A DNA stretch of 64,000 nt from CAYGDP01 sp964348665 (GCA_964348665.1 CAYGDP010000009.1:1-64000), one strand, 5' to 3'; numbered from the stretch's first letter, positions 1-9,761 are shown. Translations and numbers: made by a program. Notes: a model not told the origin generated them from the letters alone.

Positions 1-2563
1 TGACAATCTTTTTGCGCGGCTGCAGCGGGTCGGCAATGTCATCCGCCGCGTATCGCCCGATGATACGCTCGCTCAACTTTACGATTTCATCTTCGCCGGT
101 GAAAATCGGCTTCACCCAAATGCCATTGGCCGTGCCGCAATCTTCCTCGTAAGTAATGACATCATGCGCGACGTCCACCAATTTCCGGGTCATGTACCCG
201 GCATCAGCGGTCTTGAGCGCGGTATCCGCCAAACCTTTGCGGGCGCCGTGGGTGCTGATAAAGTATTCGAGCACCGTCAATCCTTCCCGGAAGTTCGAGA
301 TGATGGGGCGCTCGATAATTTCTCCGGATGGCTTGGCCATCAAACCGCGCATCCCCGCCAGTTGCGTCACCTGGGTGCGATTTCCGCGAGCTCCGCTATC
401 CACCATGAGAAAGACGGGGTTGATTTCGGCACGGGCTTCATTGTGTTCGAGGGCCTGAAACATGACCTTGGCAACCTCGTCGGTCGCGCTCTTCCAAATG
501 TCCACAATCTTGTTGTGATGCTCGCCGCCAGTAATGGCGCCCGCTCGGTACTGTTTTTCCACTTCAACAACCTGTTTATGCGCGGTGGTGATGACCGATT
601 TCTTTTCGGGCGGAATAATCATGTCGTCAAGCCCGATGGAAACGCCCGCGCGGGTGGCGTAATGGAAGCCGAGATCTTTGAGAGTGTCGAGAACTTGCAC
701 GGTTTTGTCGTGACCCGCGACGCGGTAGCATTGCCAGATAAAATCGCCCAGCTTCCCTTTGCTGGCGACTCCATTGTAGAAACCGAGTTCCTTCGGCCAA
801 ATCTCGTTGAAAATCACCCGGCCCACGGTGGTCTGCAATGTTTTCTTTTCCGCGTTGCCGAAAACCGTTTTCTTTCCAAAATCCGTGTTGCTCAACCAGA
901 TTTGCTCGTGGATTTTGACAACACCACTTTCGTAGGCGAAAAACACCTCTTCAAAATCACGAAAGATCTTCAGCCGCTTCTCCTCTTTCCCTTTGCGGAT
1001 ATCGCGCTTTTCGTGCGTCAGATAATAGCAGCCCAGCGTGATGTCTTGCGAGGGCGTGGTGATCGGCTTGCCGCTCGATGGTGAGAAGATGTTGTTGGTG
1101 GAAAGCATCAACAATCGCGATTCGAGTTGCGCCTCCGCCGAAAGCGGGATGTGCACTGCCATCTGGTCGCCGTCGAAATCCGCATTGTACGCGGTGCAAA
1201 CGAGAGGATGAATGCGAATCGCCTCACCCTCGATCAGTAACGGCTCGAATGCCTGAATCGAGAGACGGTGCAAGGTCGGCGCCCGGTTGAGCAGAACCGG
1301 ATGTCCGCGCGTGACTTCTTCGAGAATGTCCCAGACCTCCGGAGATTGACGCTCGATGAGTTTCTTCGCGGCGCGGACGGTGTGAACGTGTCCCATGTCT
1401 TTGAGCCGGCGAATGATGAACGGCTCGAAGAGAACCAACGCCATCTTTTTGGGCAACCCGCATTGATGAAGTTTCAATTCCGGGCCGATGACGATGACCG
1501 ACCGGCCGGAGTAATCGACGCGTTTGCCGAGAAGATTCTGGCGGAAACGGCCGCTCTTGCCGCGCAACATATCGCTCAGCGATTTAAGCGGACGATTGCC
1601 CGCGCCGGGGACTGGACGACCGTGGCGGCCGTTATCAAAGAGCGCGTCCACTGCTTCCTGCAACATGCGTTTTTCGTTGCGGATGATCACGTCGGGCGTC
1701 TTGAGCTGAAGCAAGTTGCGCAGGCGATTGTTCCGATTGATGACGCGCCGATATAGGTCATTTAGGTCGCTGGTGGCGAACCGTCCGCCTTCCAGCGGGA
1801 CGAGCGGGCGCAAATCAGGCGGGATGACAGGCAAAACTTCGAGCACCATCCATTCCGGGCGCATTTTGGAGGAGAGAAAACCTTGGGCTAATTTCAGCCG
1901 CTTGGCGAGTTTGCGGCGAACCTGCTTGCTTTTGCTGGCGGCCAGCGCCTTCTCTAATTCCTTCGCCACTTCCTTGAGATTGACCTTCGCCAGCAAGTCC
2001 CGGAGACCTTCCGCGCCCATCTTGGCAGTAAATTTGTTTTCTCCGTAGGTTTCCACTGCCTCGCGGTATTCCATCTCGGTGAGCAATTGTTTCTCACGAA
2101 GCGGTGTCTTGCCCGGATCCACCACGATGTAATCCTCGTAGTACAACACCCGCTCCAACGATCGCGCCGTCATGTCGAGCATCAACCCGATGCGCGAGGG
2201 CATGCACTTGAAAAACCAGATATGGCTGGTCGGCACGGCAAGCTCGATATGCCCCATCCGCTCCCGGCGGACCCGGCTCAAGGTCACTTCGACGCCGCAA
2301 CGGTCGCAAACGATCCCCTTGTGCTTGATGCGCTTGTATTTTCCGCAGTTGCATTCCCAATCGCGCACCGGACCGAAAATGCGCTCGCAGAACAACCCAC
2401 CCTTTTCGGGCTTGAAAGTGCGATAATTGATCGTCTCGGGGTTCTTGACTTCCCCTTTCGACCAGGACCGGATCGTGTCGGGCGAGGCGATGCCGATACT
2501 GACGGCGTCGAACACTTCCGGTTTTTCCAATCCCAATACTTCTCGCGCTTCGGACTTGCTCAT
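1..2563 (-). CDS. rpoC: RNA polymerase beta' subunit (C-terminal part beyond window)
   Basis: Largest catalytic subunit of RNA polymerase, read leftward and cut by the window edge after about 854 codons (the intact family is about 1,400). The N-terminal zinc site is visible as C71, C73, C86 and C89. The catalytic Mg-binding loop NADFDGDQM is at residues 460-468 (positions 1161-1186), with all three Asp present. The ATG at 2563 is preceded by AAGAGA and lies 12 nt after the rpoB stop, so it is co-transcribed with rpoB. The open frame runs without interruption to position 1. Identification is secure; the C-terminal half is simply not in view. Confidence 0.98.
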   Translation of the reverse strand, partial: MSKSEAREVLGLEKPEVFDAVSIGIASPDTIRSWSKGEVKNPETINYRTFKPEKGGLFCERIFGPVRDWECNCGKYKRIKHKGIVCDRCGVEVTLSRVRRERMGHIELAVPTSHIWFFKCMPSRIGLMLDMTARSLERVLYYEDYIVVDPGKTPLREKQLLTEMEYREAVETYGENKFTAKMGAEGLRDLLAKVNLKEVAKELEKALAASKSKQVRRKLAKRLKLAQGFLSSKMRPEWMVLEVLPVIPPDLRPLVPLEGGRFATSDLNDLYRRVINRNNRLRNLLQLKTPDVIIRNEKRMLQEAVDALFDNGRHGRPVPGAGNRPLKSLSDMLRGKSGRFRQNLLGKRVDYSGRSVIVIGPELKLHQCGLPKKMALVLFEPFIIRRLKDMGHVHTVRAAKKLIERQSPEVWDILEEVTRGHPVLLNRAPTLHRLSIQAFEPLLIEGEAIRIHPLVCTAYNADFDGDQMAVHIPLSAEAQLESRLLMLSTNNIFSPSSGKPITTPSQDITLGCYYLTHEKRDIRKGKEEKRLKIFRDFEEVFFAYESGVVKIHEQIWLSNTDFGKKTVFGNAEKKTLQTTVGRVIFNEIWPKELGFYNGVASKGKLGDFIWQCYRVAGHDKTVQVLDTLKDLGFHYATRAGVSIGLDDMIIPPEKKSVITTAHKQVVEVEKQYRAGAITGGEHHNKIVDIWKSATDEVAKVMFQALEHNEARAEINPVFLMVDSGARGNRTQVTQLAGMRGLMAKPSGEIIERPIISNFREGLTVLEYFISTHGARKGLADTALKTADAGYMTRKLVDVAHDVITYEEDCGTANGIWVKPIFTGEDEIVKLSERIIGRYAADDIADPLQPRKKIV

Positions 2564-2575
2564 AGATTCTCTTGG

Positions 2576-5500
2576 TTAGTTTTTGACGCCTTTCCCGACT
2601 TTCACGTCGAGACAAAGGCTCATCATTTCGCGCATCAAAACATTGAAGCTTTCCGGTGTGCCAGCCTCAAGCGAGCATTCGCCTTTCACGATGCTTTCGT
2701 AAATGCGAGTGCGGCCCTGCACGTCGTCGCTCTTGACGGTCAGCATTTCTTGCAGTGTATACGCAGCGCCATAGGCTTCATGCGCCCAAACTTCCATTTC
2801 GCCGACACGTTGACCGCCGTATTGCGCCTTGCCGCCAAGCGGTTGTTGTGTCACCAACGAGTAGGGACCAACGGCGCGGGCATGAATTTTATCAGCGACA
2901 AGGTGACCCAGCTTCAGGAGATACATGAAACCGACCACGATGCGCTGGTCAAATGGCTCGCCGGTGCGGCCGTCAAACAAAACGGATTTTCCGTCCTCGC
3001 AGATCCATTCCCATCCTTTTTCCTTCTTCGATTTCGCAAGCAATTCCTTGATCTGATCTTCCTTGATGCCATCGAAAATCGGCGCTGTCACCTTCATCCC
3101 CAACGCCCTCAGCGCCAGACCGAGGTGAATTTCTAGGACTTGCCCCACGTTCATGCGGCTGGGCACGCCAAGCGGGTTGAGCACAATTTCCACCGGAGTG
3201 CCATCCGGCAGATAGGGCAGATCGGCTTCTTTGACGATCTTCGCGATTACACCTTTGTTGCCGTGTCGACCGGCCATCTTGTCGCCTACCGCCAGTTTCC
3301 GCTTACTGGCTATGTAAAGTTTGACTTCCTTAATGACCCCCGGCTCCACATCGTCACCGCTTTCCACGCGGTCGAGCGCGCGCTCCTTCTCGATTTCCAA
3401 CTCGTTAAACTTGTGTTCGTAGCCGCCGATGATCTCGCGGATTTTCATCCGGATCGGCGAAGGATCAATCTCGATATGGTCGTAGGCCATCGCCATCTTG
3501 CGCAATAACGTCTTGGTGATTTTGCGGTTGGCCGGGATGATGATTTCGCCGGTTTCGGCGTTGACAACGTCGAGAGGGATTTTTTCGCCGAGAAGCACGT
3601 TGGAAAGCGCTTCGGTGAGTTGTTCGAGCAATTCATTTTTCTTGCTCTTGTATTCGTCGTTGATTTTCTTGAGCTGCTTTCGCTTCTCGCTGGGCGAAGT
3701 CCTCTCCTTCGACGCCTCTTTGCGCGAGCTGACGCGAATATCCATCACGATTCCGCCTGAACCGCTCGGCACATACAGCGAACTGTCCTTCACATCCGCG
3801 GCTTTTTCCCCAAAGATGGCGCGCAACAGGCGCTCTTCGGGCGCCAATTCCGTCTCGGATTTTGGCGTGATCTTGCCAACCAGTATGTCGCCCGGCTTCA
3901 CATCGGCACCAATCCGGATGACGCCATCCGGGCCAAGATTTTTGAGCGCCTCTTCTCCAATATTGGGAATATCGCGCGTGATTTCTTCCGGGCCGAGCTT
4001 GGTATCACGAGCGCCAATCTCGAATTCCTCGATATGAATCGAAGTAAAAACATCTTCCTTGACCAGTTTTTCGCTGATCAAAATGGCGTCCTCGAAGTTG
4101 TAACCGCACCACGGCATAAACGCTACCAATATGTTGCGCCCCAACGCCAATTCTCCGTCGTCAGTGCAAGGGCCATCCGCAATTACCTGGCCGCGGCGAA
4201 CGTATTGACCCTTCTTCACAATCGGTTTTTGGTTGATGCAGGTGCCCGCATTGGAACGCATAAATTTGCGGAGCTCATACATCTGGACTTTATCATCGCT
4301 TTCAATGCGGCGTTTGCCCTCGGGCACTTTGCCGTCTTCGCTAACAATGATCCGTAGCGCATCCACCAAAGCAACACGGCCAGCTTTTTCGGCAACAATC
4401 ACCGTCTTCGAATCCCGCGCAACGCGTTCTTCGATGCCTGTGGTGACCAATGGCGCCTCATTCCGCAACAACGGAACCGCTTGCCGTTGCATGTTCGATC
4501 CCATCAACGCCCGGTTGGCGTCGTCGTGTTCGAGAAATGGAATCAACCCCGCCGTGACCGATACAAGTTGTTTGGGCGACACATCCATGTAGTTCACCCG
4601 GCTCGGCTCAACCTCAATGAAATCCCCCTTGTACCGGCAAAGCACGCGCGGACCTTGCAAATGACCGCGACCGTCCATCAAGGAATTCGCCTGCGCAACG
4701 ACATATTTTTCCTCTTTATCCGCCGTCAGATATTCCACATCATCAGCCACGCGACCGTCCTTGACTCGGCGATACGGTGTTTCGATGAACCCAAATTCAT
4801 TGACCCGAGCATATGTCGAGAGCGAGCTGATAAGACCGATGTTAGGCCCTTCCGGAGTTTCCACCGGACAAATCCGGCCGTAGTGCGTCGGGTGAACGTC
4901 GCGAACCTCGAATCCGGCACGCTCGCGCGAAAGTCCGCCCGGTCCAAGCGCCGAGAGACGGCGCTTGTGCGTCAACTCACTCAACGGATTGGTCTGGTCG
5001 AGAAATTGAGAGAGCTGACTGCGACCGAAGAAATCGCGAATGACCGCGCTCAACGCCTTCGGATTGACGAGCCGTTGCGGTGTCATATTATCGTGGCTGG
5101 AATCAAAAAGCGTCATGCGCTCTTTCACCAACCGCTCGGTGCGCGCCAAGCCAACCCGGCATTGATTGGCCAATAATTCACCGACCGTGCGAATACGGCG
5201 ACTGCCAAGATGATCGATGTCATCCACGCTTCCCTCGCCTTTCCGCAGGGACAACAAATACTTCATCGCGGAAACCACGTCTTCATTGTGCAAAATCCGT
5301 TTGTCGAGATCGGCGTCCAAGCTAAGCTTCTGGTTGAGCTTATACCGACCCACACGACCCAGATCGTACCGGCGCGCATCGAAGAACAGCCGTTTGATCA
5401 ATGCCTCCGCGTTCTTCACGGTAGGAGGATCGCCGGGACGCAGCCGGCGGTAAATGTCCTTCAACGCTTCCTCGTGATCCTTCGTTGCGTCTTTCTTGAT

Positions 5501-6367
5501 GCAACCGACGATCACACCGTCGTCCGGGGTGGTATCCACCACGCGAACCTTCTCGATGCCAGCGTCAATCAACTGACGCACAATCGCCTTGGTCAACGGC
5601 TCCAAGGCTCGCGCGATGGTCGTGTTTTGCGCAGTGTCCACCGCATCCTCCACCAACACCTTTAATCCTGACTCCAGCTTTTCGGAATCGGTCTTCAAAT
5701 GAACGGTCTCGATTCCATAAAAGAGCTTCAACAAATCCTCGTCCTTGCCGTAGCCCAAGGCGCGCAACAAGGTCGTGGCCAGGATTTTCCGGCGACGTCG
5801 TTTGCGGTCGAGGAAAACATACAGCAGATCGTTTTGATCGAACTGCATTTCCAGCCAGCTGCCGCGGTCGGGGATAATGCGGAAACTGAAGAGCGTTTTC
5901 CCGCTCGAATGGATGCTCTGCTCGAAAGCGATGCCCGGCGAACGGTGGAGTTGGCTGACAATGACGCGTTCGGCGCCGTTGATGACAAAACTGCCTTGGG
6001 GCGTCATCAAGGGCAATTCGCCCATGTACACCGACTCCTCTTTGGCGGCTTTGTTGCCTTCTTTCAGCCGAAAAATCACATGCAGCGGGGCCGAATACGT
6101 CTGGCTCTGGCGCTGCGCTTCGAGGACAGAGAGCTTCGACTCGCCGATTTTGTACTCGACGAAATCGAGCGTCACCTGCCCGTCGTAACTGGTGATCGGG
6201 AACACTTCCTTGAACACGGCTTGCAACCCGATATTTTTTCGCTTCTCGGGCGCAATTTCGCGCTGCAGAAATTCCACATACGAATCCACCTGAATCTCGA
6301 TGAGATTCGGCAGTTCAACCACCTCTTTGAGTTTTCCGAAGTTAATGCGGCCGTTTTGTTCCGCCAT
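2576..6367 (-). CDS. rpoB: RNA polymerase beta subunit
   Basis: A 1,263-residue beta subunit, a normal length for the family. The N-terminal part carries the PQGSFVINGAERVIVSQLHR motif, the middle the rifampicin-binding region (SQLSQFLDQTNPLSE and HKRRLSALGPGG), and the C-terminal part the GDKMAGRHGNKGV loop and the AQYGGQRVGEMEVWA motif. The start ATG follows AAAGGAG, 9 nt after the rplL stop, and rpoC follows 12 nt downstream. It is part of the rplKAJL-rpoBC transcription unit. No insertions or lost motifs were seen; the rifampicin region looks like the sensitive form apart from a Met-to-Leu change common among bacteria. Confidence 0.99.
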   Translation of the reverse strand: MAEQNGRINFGKLKEVVELPNLIEIQVDSYVEFLQREIAPEKRKNIGLQAVFKEVFPITSYDGQVTLDFVEYKIGESKLSVLEAQRQSQTYSAPLHVIFRLKEGNKAAKEESVYMGELPLMTPQGSFVINGAERVIVSQLHRSPGIAFEQSIHSSGKTLFSFRIIPDRGSWLEMQFDQNDLLYVFLDRKRRRRKILATTLLRALGYGKDEDLLKLFYGIETVHLKTDSEKLESGLKVLVEDAVDTAQNTTIARALEPLTKAIVRQLIDAGIEKVRVVDTTPDDGVIVGCIKKDATKDHEEALKDIYRRLRPGDPPTVKNAEALIKRLFFDARRYDLGRVGRYKLNQKLSLDADLDKRILHNEDVVSAMKYLLSLRKGEGSVDDIDHLGSRRIRTVGELLANQCRVGLARTERLVKERMTLFDSSHDNMTPQRLVNPKALSAVIRDFFGRSQLSQFLDQTNPLSELTHKRRLSALGPGGLSRERAGFEVRDVHPTHYGRICPVETPEGPNIGLISSLSTYARVNEFGFIETPYRRVKDGRVADDVEYLTADKEEKYVVAQANSLMDGRGHLQGPRVLCRYKGDFIEVEPSRVNYMDVSPKQLVSVTAGLIPFLEHDDANRALMGSNMQRQAVPLLRNEAPLVTTGIEERVARDSKTVIVAEKAGRVALVDALRIIVSEDGKVPEGKRRIESDDKVQMYELRKFMRSNAGTCINQKPIVKKGQYVRRGQVIADGPCTDDGELALGRNILVAFMPWCGYNFEDAILISEKLVKEDVFTSIHIEEFEIGARDTKLGPEEITRDIPNIGEEALKNLGPDGVIRIGADVKPGDILVGKITPKSETELAPEERLLRAIFGEKAADVKDSSLYVPSGSGGIVMDIRVSSRKEASKERTSPSEKRKQLKKINDEYKSKKNELLEQLTEALSNVLLGEKIPLDVVNAETGEIIIPANRKITKTLLRKMAMAYDHIEIDPSPIRMKIREIIGGYEHKFNELEIEKERALDRVESGDDVEPGVIKEVKLYIASKRKLAVGDKMAGRHGNKGVIAKIVKEADLPYLPDGTPVEIVLNPLGVPSRMNVGQVLEIHLGLALRALGMKVTAPIFDGIKEDQIKELLAKSKKEKGWEWICEDGKSVLFDGRTGEPFDQRIVVGFMYLLKLGHLVADKIHARAVGPYSLVTQQPLGGKAQYGGQRVGEMEVWAHEAYGAAYTLQEMLTVKSDDVQGRTRIYESIVKGECSLEAGTPESFNVLMREMMSLCLDVKVGKGVKN

Positions 6368-6376
6368 CGCGCTCCT

Positions 6377-6775
6377 TTATTTGATTTCTACTTTGCCGCC
6401 CGCAGCTTCGATCTTCTTCTGGATCTCCGCCGCCTCGGCCTTCGGGATGTCATTCTTAATCGGCTTGGGGGCTTGTTCCGCCAACGCTTTCGCGTCGGTC
6501 AATCCCAACCCGCTCACGCACTCGCGCAGAGCCTTGATGATCGCCACCTTCTTCGCCGGATCGTACCCGGCCAGCAACGTCACCGTGACTGTCGCCGATT
6601 CTTCCTGCTTCTTGGCGTCCGCTCCGCCCGCCGCCGCCGGCGCGGCTGGCGCCGCCACCGCCACAGGGGCGGCTGCTGAAATGCCGAGCTTCGTCTCCAG
6701 CGATTTGACCAGTTGGGATGCTTCCAACAGAGTCAGTCCGCTAATTTGTTCCGTCAACGCATTGATGTCTGCCAT
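6377..6775 (-). CDS. rplL: Ribosomal protein L7/L12
   Basis: Stalk protein of the 50S subunit (132 aa) that recruits translation GTPases. The N-terminal dimerisation helix (ALTEQISGLTLLEASQLVKS) is followed by an Ala-rich hinge of about 25 residues and the globular C-terminal domain (KVAIIKALRECVSGLGLTDA). The frame is open further upstream, but the ATG at 6775 is chosen because AAGGAGA precedes it at good spacing and the protein then begins in the family-typical way. It lies between rplJ and rpoB. Confidence 0.97.
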   Translation of the reverse strand: MADINALTEQISGLTLLEASQLVKSLETKLGISAAAPVAVAAPAAPAAAGGADAKKQEESATVTVTLLAGYDPAKKVAIIKALRECVSGLGLTDAKALAEQAPKPIKNDIPKAEAAEIQKKIEAAGGKVEIK

Positions 6776-6798
6776 GGTATCTCCTTCGTTCATCGCGG

Positions 6799-6916
6799 TC
6801 CGCCGCGGCGGATCATTTCTTCCCGCACGCATGCGGGACGACGAACCTAATCACGTTTTACGTGTTCGTTTTGTTTTCCTTTGGTACATCACAACAACAC
6901 CCGCCCTCGGCGGGTG
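6799..6916 (-). promoter_or_regulatory. Hairpin cluster between rplJ and rplL
   Basis: The 157-nt rplJ-rplL gap contains three perfect inverted repeats: a 14-bp palindrome at 6799-6812 (TCCGCCGCGGCGGA), a 7-bp stem with a 4-nt loop at 6821-6838 (arms TCCCGCA/TGCGGGA), and an 8-bp stem with a 3-nt loop at 6898-6916 (arms CACCCGCC/GGCGGGTG) just after the rplJ stop. None is followed by a U-run, so they are unlikely to be full terminators. An RNA-processing or attenuation role that sets the high L12:L10 ratio is plausible but is inference. Confidence 0.45.
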
Positions 6917-6932
6917 ACGCTGCGAAATTTGT

Positions 6933-7454
6933 TTATGTCTTAGCGACTTCCGATTTCTGCGCGCTCGCATTCACCACTCGCGCAATCATGCTCGCCGGCT
7001 CGTTCATCAAACGAGCCAACTGGGTCGCGGGCATCTGAATCAAACCGAGCAACTGCGCCAGCAACGCCTCGCGCGAAGGCAAGTCGGCAATCATTTTCAC
7101 TTCGGCGGACGTCAGCAGTTTTCCGTCAAACGCGGCAACCTTGACTTTCGGCCGCTCAAATTCCGCCGTGAAATTCTTCAATACTTTCGACGCCGCGCCA
7201 ATGTCCGACCCTGTAATCGCCGCCGTCGGCCCCAATAATCCTCCATCGAACTCCGGCAATCCGGCTTCCTTGGCGGCGATCCGGAACACGCTGTTCTTGA
7301 CAACGTGCATCTTCGCTCCCACCGCCGCCAGTCGTTTTCGCAATTCATTCATGTGGCCAACCTTCATCCCGGTGTAGTCGGTCAATACCAAAAACTGCCC
7401 CCCTTTTAGGTGGCCATGCACTTCGGCAATTAAATATTTTTTTTCTGGGCGCAT
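6933..7454 (-). CDS. rplJ: Ribosomal protein L10
   Basis: Ribosomal stalk base protein (173 aa) that binds 23S rRNA and anchors L7/L12 dimers through its C-terminal helix. The start MRPEKKYLIAEV with the following LVLTDYTGM strand is typical of L10. The ATG follows AAGGAG and lies 8 nt after the rplA stop. In many bacteria L10 (with L12) represses its own mRNA; no leader structure that would show this is recognisable here. Confidence 0.97.
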   Translation of the reverse strand: MRPEKKYLIAEVHGHLKGGQFLVLTDYTGMKVGHMNELRKRLAAVGAKMHVVKNSVFRIAAKEAGLPEFDGGLLGPTAAITGSDIGAASKVLKNFTAEFERPKVKVAAFDGKLLTSAEVKMIADLPSREALLAQLLGLIQMPATQLARLMNEPASMIARVVNASAQKSEVAKT

Positions 7455-7462
7455 CGTTCTCC

Positions 7463-8176
7463 TTATGCTTGGTGAGCCAAAATGGGCGAAACATCCACTC
7501 GCAATCCGGGACTCATGGTTGCCGCAATCGTGCAGCTCTGAATAAACGTGCCCTTCGATGACGACGGTTTCGCGTGCGACACCGCTTCAATCACGGTCCG
7601 AGCGTTGACCGCCAACGCGTCCACCTCGAAAGAAATTTTTCCGCACGGCACGTGAACATTGCCGTTCTTATCGAGCTTGAATTCCACCCGGCCTGCTTGC
7701 ACTTCCTTGACCGCTTTCGCGACATCGTCGGTCACCGTGCCCGTCTTCGGATTCGGCATCAAACCGCGTGGACCCAGCACACGGCCAAGCTTTCGAACCT
7801 CGTTCATCGCCTCGGTTGTCGCCACCGCAATGTCAAAATCCGCCCAGCCTTCCTGGACTTTCTTCACGAGGTCTTCGAAACCAACATGATCAGCCCCGGC
7901 CGATTTGGCGGCCTCGGCGGCGGCGCCCCGAGCGAAAACGACGACACGAACTTTTTTGCCGCTCCCGTGCGGGAGGGCTACGGTGCCACGAACCATCTGA
8001 TCGGACTGCTTCGGATCCACGCCGAGCTTGAACGCGAGCTGGACGGTTTGATTGAATTTTGTGGCGGGAAATTTCTTGAGCGTGGCAACAGCGTCAGCCA
8101 ACGGCCAGAGTTTCTGTCCGTTGTCCGCGCCGAGTTGCTTGAGCGCTTCTCGATATCGTTTGCTTTGTTTGGCCAT
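7463..8176 (-). CDS. rplA: Ribosomal protein L1
   Basis: L1 stalk protein of the large subunit (237 aa). Family motifs include LPHGSGKKVRVVVFARG, GRVLGPRGLMPNPKTGTV and the closing KGTFIQSCTIAATMSPGLRVD. Its ATG overlaps the rplK stop by one base (TAATG), so translation is coupled to rplK. L1 commonly autoregulates the rplK-rplA unit; no binding-site mimic was identified. Confidence 0.98.
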   Translation of the reverse strand: MAKQSKRYREALKQLGADNGQKLWPLADAVATLKKFPATKFNQTVQLAFKLGVDPKQSDQMVRGTVALPHGSGKKVRVVVFARGAAAEAAKSAGADHVGFEDLVKKVQEGWADFDIAVATTEAMNEVRKLGRVLGPRGLMPNPKTGTVTDDVAKAVKEVQAGRVEFKLDKNGNVHVPCGKISFEVDALAVNARTVIEAVSHAKPSSSKGTFIQSCTIAATMSPGLRVDVSPILAHQA

Positions 8177-8607
8177 TATGCCTCCACAATCTCGATTCCC
8201 ATCGAACGCGCCGTGCCGGAGATGACGCGGAAAGCGGCTTCATCACTCTTCGAGTTCAGGTCGTTTCGTTTTATTTTGACGATGTCCATGACTTGTTTCC
8301 GTGTAACCTTGCCCACTTTGTCGCGGTTGGGCACACCACTGGCGGTGGCGATTCCAGCCGCTTTTTTGAGCAACGCGCTGGCGGGGGGCGACTTGGTGAT
8401 GAAACTGAACGTCTTATCGCTGAAAACGGTGATCACGACGGGGATGATGTCGCCCGCCATTTTTTGAGTGGCCGCGTTGAAATCCTTGCAGAATTGCATG
8501 ATGTTGACTCCCTGCTGACCGAGAGCCGGGCCCACGGGCGGCGCCGGATTCGCTTGTCCCGCCGGGATTTGCAGCCGCACATAGCCCTGGATTTTTTTGG
8601 GTGCCAT
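8176..8607 (-). CDS. rplK: Ribosomal protein L11
   Basis: L11 (143 aa) of the GTPase-associated centre. The N-terminal domain has the conserved Pro-rich loop (IPAGQANPAPPVGPALGQQG) and the C-terminal rRNA-binding domain carries KVTRKQVMDI and ISGTARSMGIEI. AAAGGAG precedes the ATG, 9 nt after nusG. It overlaps rplA by one base. Confidence 0.98.
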   Translation of the reverse strand: MAPKKIQGYVRLQIPAGQANPAPPVGPALGQQGVNIMQFCKDFNAATQKMAGDIIPVVITVFSDKTFSFITKSPPASALLKKAAGIATASGVPNRDKVGKVTRKQVMDIVKIKRNDLNSKSDEAAFRVISGTARSMGIEIVEA

Positions 8608-8616
8608 GATTCTCCT

Positions 8617-9180
8617 TTAACCGCGTTCCACTTGCCAGTATTCCAATTCGACCGGCGTGTTGCGGCCGAAAATGGAAACAGTGATTTTAAGTTTGCCGCG
8701 TTCCGGGTCAACTTCTTCGACCGTGCCGCTGAAGTTGAGGAATGGACCATCGGTAACCTTGACGGTCTCGCCGACGGCGAAGGCGACTTTGGGTTTTACT
8801 TTTTCGTGCTGCTCGCTCGTTTGCGCGAGAATGGCGTCGATCTCCTTTTTCTGGAGCGGCACGGGGCGTTCGCCCCCGACAAAACCGATGATGCCGGGTG
8901 TTTCCTGAATGAAATACCAGGGCTTTTCCAATAGCTGATGTTTTTCGTCGTAAAGCTTCATGCGAATCAAAACGTATCCCGGATAAAACTTGCGCGACAT
9001 CGTGTTTTTTTTGCCCTTCTTGATCTCCGCCACTTTCTCCGTGGGAATCAGCACTTCGGCGACAAACTCGGCCATCTCTTCCGGTTTAAGCCGTTTTTCG
9101 ATGGAGTCCTTGACCCGCTGCTCTTGCCCGGAAAGGGTGTGCAGCACAAACCAGTCAAAATCTGTGGCGGTCGCTGTCAT
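8617..9180 (-). CDS. nusG: Transcription termination/antitermination factor NusG
   Basis: NusG (187 aa) binds the RNA polymerase clamp and links it to Rho or the ribosome. The N-terminal NGN domain begins WFVLHTLSGQEQRVKDSIEK; the C-terminal KOW domain carries VTDGPFLNFSGTVEEVDPER. The length is normal. The gene lies directly downstream of secE, the usual order. No Shine-Dalgarno sequence is apparent before the ATG, so it may be translated by coupling with secE, which ends 10 nt upstream. Confidence 0.98.
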   Translation of the reverse strand: MTATATDFDWFVLHTLSGQEQRVKDSIEKRLKPEEMAEFVAEVLIPTEKVAEIKKGKKNTMSRKFYPGYVLIRMKLYDEKHQLLEKPWYFIQETPGIIGFVGGERPVPLQKKEIDAILAQTSEQHEKVKPKVAFAVGETVKVTDGPFLNFSGTVEEVDPERGKLKITVSIFGRNTPVELEYWQVERG

Positions 9181-9190
9181 ACAATCGGTC

Positions 9191-9499
9191 TTAAAACCAC
9201 TTCTCTCGCAACCCGAACGCGTAGAGGATGCCTCCGAAAAATTTCGAGAAAACGACGTCGGAAAACGCGACGAACACTCCCAACACTAACACCGAGACGG
9301 CAACCACGACCGTGGATTCGCGCAGCTCTTGACGGGTCGGCCACGTGCATTTTTCTAGTTCTTTTTTCACGTCGATAAGAAACTGGCGGATTTTCGACCA
9401 GTGCTTTACGGCGAAGTACGTGGCGATGCCGAGAAGGATTGCCCACATCAACAGGGCAAACCAGTGGCCAGCGAGGAAATCGAGGACGCGCTGTTTCAT
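9191..9499 (-). CDS. secE: Preprotein translocase subunit SecE
   Basis: Small SecYEG channel subunit (102 aa). An N-terminal membrane segment (FALLMWAILLGIATYFAV) precedes the conserved amphipathic helix with the SecE signature VKKELEKCTWPTRQELRES, followed by the C-terminal membrane segment. The ATG follows GGAGGCG and begins only 10 nt after the CCA end of tRNA-Trp, so the two are on one transcript. Confidence 0.95.
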   Translation of the reverse strand: MKQRVLDFLAGHWFALLMWAILLGIATYFAVKHWSKIRQFLIDVKKELEKCTWPTRQELRESTVVVAVSVLVLGVFVAFSDVVFSKFFGGILYAFGLREKWF

Positions 9500-9509
9500 C
9501 GCGCCTCCA

Positions 9510-9585
<76 letters not shown>

Positions 9586-9605
9586 CGCCGCGTGTAGAGT
9601 ATCAC

Positions 9606-9761
9606 TCATTTAGTCTCGCGATGCAAGACGTGACGTTTGCACCATCGGCAAAACTTGTTGATTTCCAGACGCTCCGCCCCTTGCACCTTTTTATTCCGGG
9701 TGGAGGTGTAGTTGCGCCGCTTGCACTCGGTACAAGCCAACGTTATCGTTTCGCGTGCCAT
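9606..9761 (-). CDS. rpmG: Ribosomal protein L33 (zinc-binding form)
   Basis: A 51-residue protein beginning MARETITLACTECKRRNY and ending VLHRETK. It keeps both CxxC pairs (C10/C13 and C38/C41), so it is the zinc-binding version of L33. The position between tuf and secE with adjacent tRNAs is the classic bacterial arrangement. No strong ribosome-binding site is visible. Confidence 0.95.
   Translation of the reverse strand: MARETITLACTECKRRNYTSTRNKKVQGAERLEINKFCRWCKRHVLHRETK

Noticed and set aside
156..1084. Plus-strand open frames of 100 and 306 codons
   Set aside because: They are antisense to rpoC, which has the catalytic NADFDGDQM loop in this stretch; their translations show no domain and arise from codon bias.
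2087..6679. Several plus-strand open frames over 100 codons
   Set aside because: Antisense to rpoB and rplL; they are composition shadows without start signals or family motifs.
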